A DNA stretch of 14,235 bases from a bacterium HR27. GTDB lineage: Bacteria > Chloroflexota > Chloroflexia > Thermomicrobiales > Thermomicrobiaceae. Of this stretch, positions 14,226-14,235 are shown one piece after another (position 1 is the stretch's first letter; every line of letters begins with the position of its first letter). The DNA lies in assembly GCA_002898975.1 (NCBI GenBank), contig BEID01000005.1, forward strand, positions 1-14,235, read 5' to 3'. The notes under the pieces are model-generated. The model saw only the letters and a list, made by a program, of their open reading frames with translations. It searched no databases and was not told where the DNA came from. Position numbers and translations under genes: made by a program.

Positions 14226-14235
14226 GTGGAGCGGT
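14226..14235 (+). CDS. Possible start of a further gene at the window edge
   Basis: GTG at 14226 is preceded by GGAGGG (14213-14218) at 7 bases, an ideal Shine-Dalgarno arrangement downstream of the terminator. Only three codons (V/M-E-R) are visible, so nothing can be said about the product. Confidence 0.3.

Overview
The window looks like chromosomal DNA of a GC-rich, probably thermophilic Chloroflexi-type bacterium. A relative of Thermomicrobium or Sphaerobacter is my best guess. The basis is GC-rich coding with strong Shine-Dalgarno sites, sigma70-like promoters, and the gene mix (KstD-like flavoprotein, Corynebacterium-type glycogen synthase, Qng1 queuosine salvage enzyme). This placement is inference; there is no rRNA gene in the window.

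Layout, left to right. (1) Minus strand: a partial TPP-dependent 2-oxoacid/acetoin dehydrogenase E1 alpha gene (1-1005) with a good promoter, preceded by a KstD-like FAD dehydrogenase gene (1265-2944). (2) Plus strand: a promoter, a small Gly/Ser/Cys-rich ORF (3199-3432) and a serA gene (3398-5611). The serA product carries an extra N-terminal HAD phosphatase-like domain. (3) Minus strand: a P1B-4-type metal-exporting ATPase (6860-9124) followed closely by a GT4 glycogen/maltose-1-phosphate synthase (5622-6833), and upstream of them an FMN-binding PPOX-family protein (9253-9771). (4) A 514-base gene-free gap (9772-10285) holding a cluster of DnaA boxes. (5) Right side: a monomeric sarcosine/N-methyltryptophan oxidase (10286-11422, plus), Qng1 (11416-12399, minus), a TPR protein with an Ala/Glu-rich middle (12524-14155, plus), a terminator hairpin, and perhaps the first codons of another gene at the edge.

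Two parts deserve most attention. First, the gap at 9.8-10.3 kb holds at least seven DnaA-box-like 9-mers, one of them perfect. The plus strand changes there from C-rich on the left to G-rich on the right, whichever strand the genes lie on. Together these suggest a replication origin that is not next to dnaA. Second, the serA leader encodes a peptide in which 21 of 27 consecutive residues are Gly, Ser or Cys, the amino acids made through SerA. The same codons contain an 11-base perfect complement of the serA ribosome binding site. This looks like a serine/glycine-sensing translational attenuator. The HAD-SerA fusion further suggests that the first and last steps of serine synthesis may sit on one polypeptide.

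All motif readings were made by eye. No similarity search, folding program or skew calculation was run.
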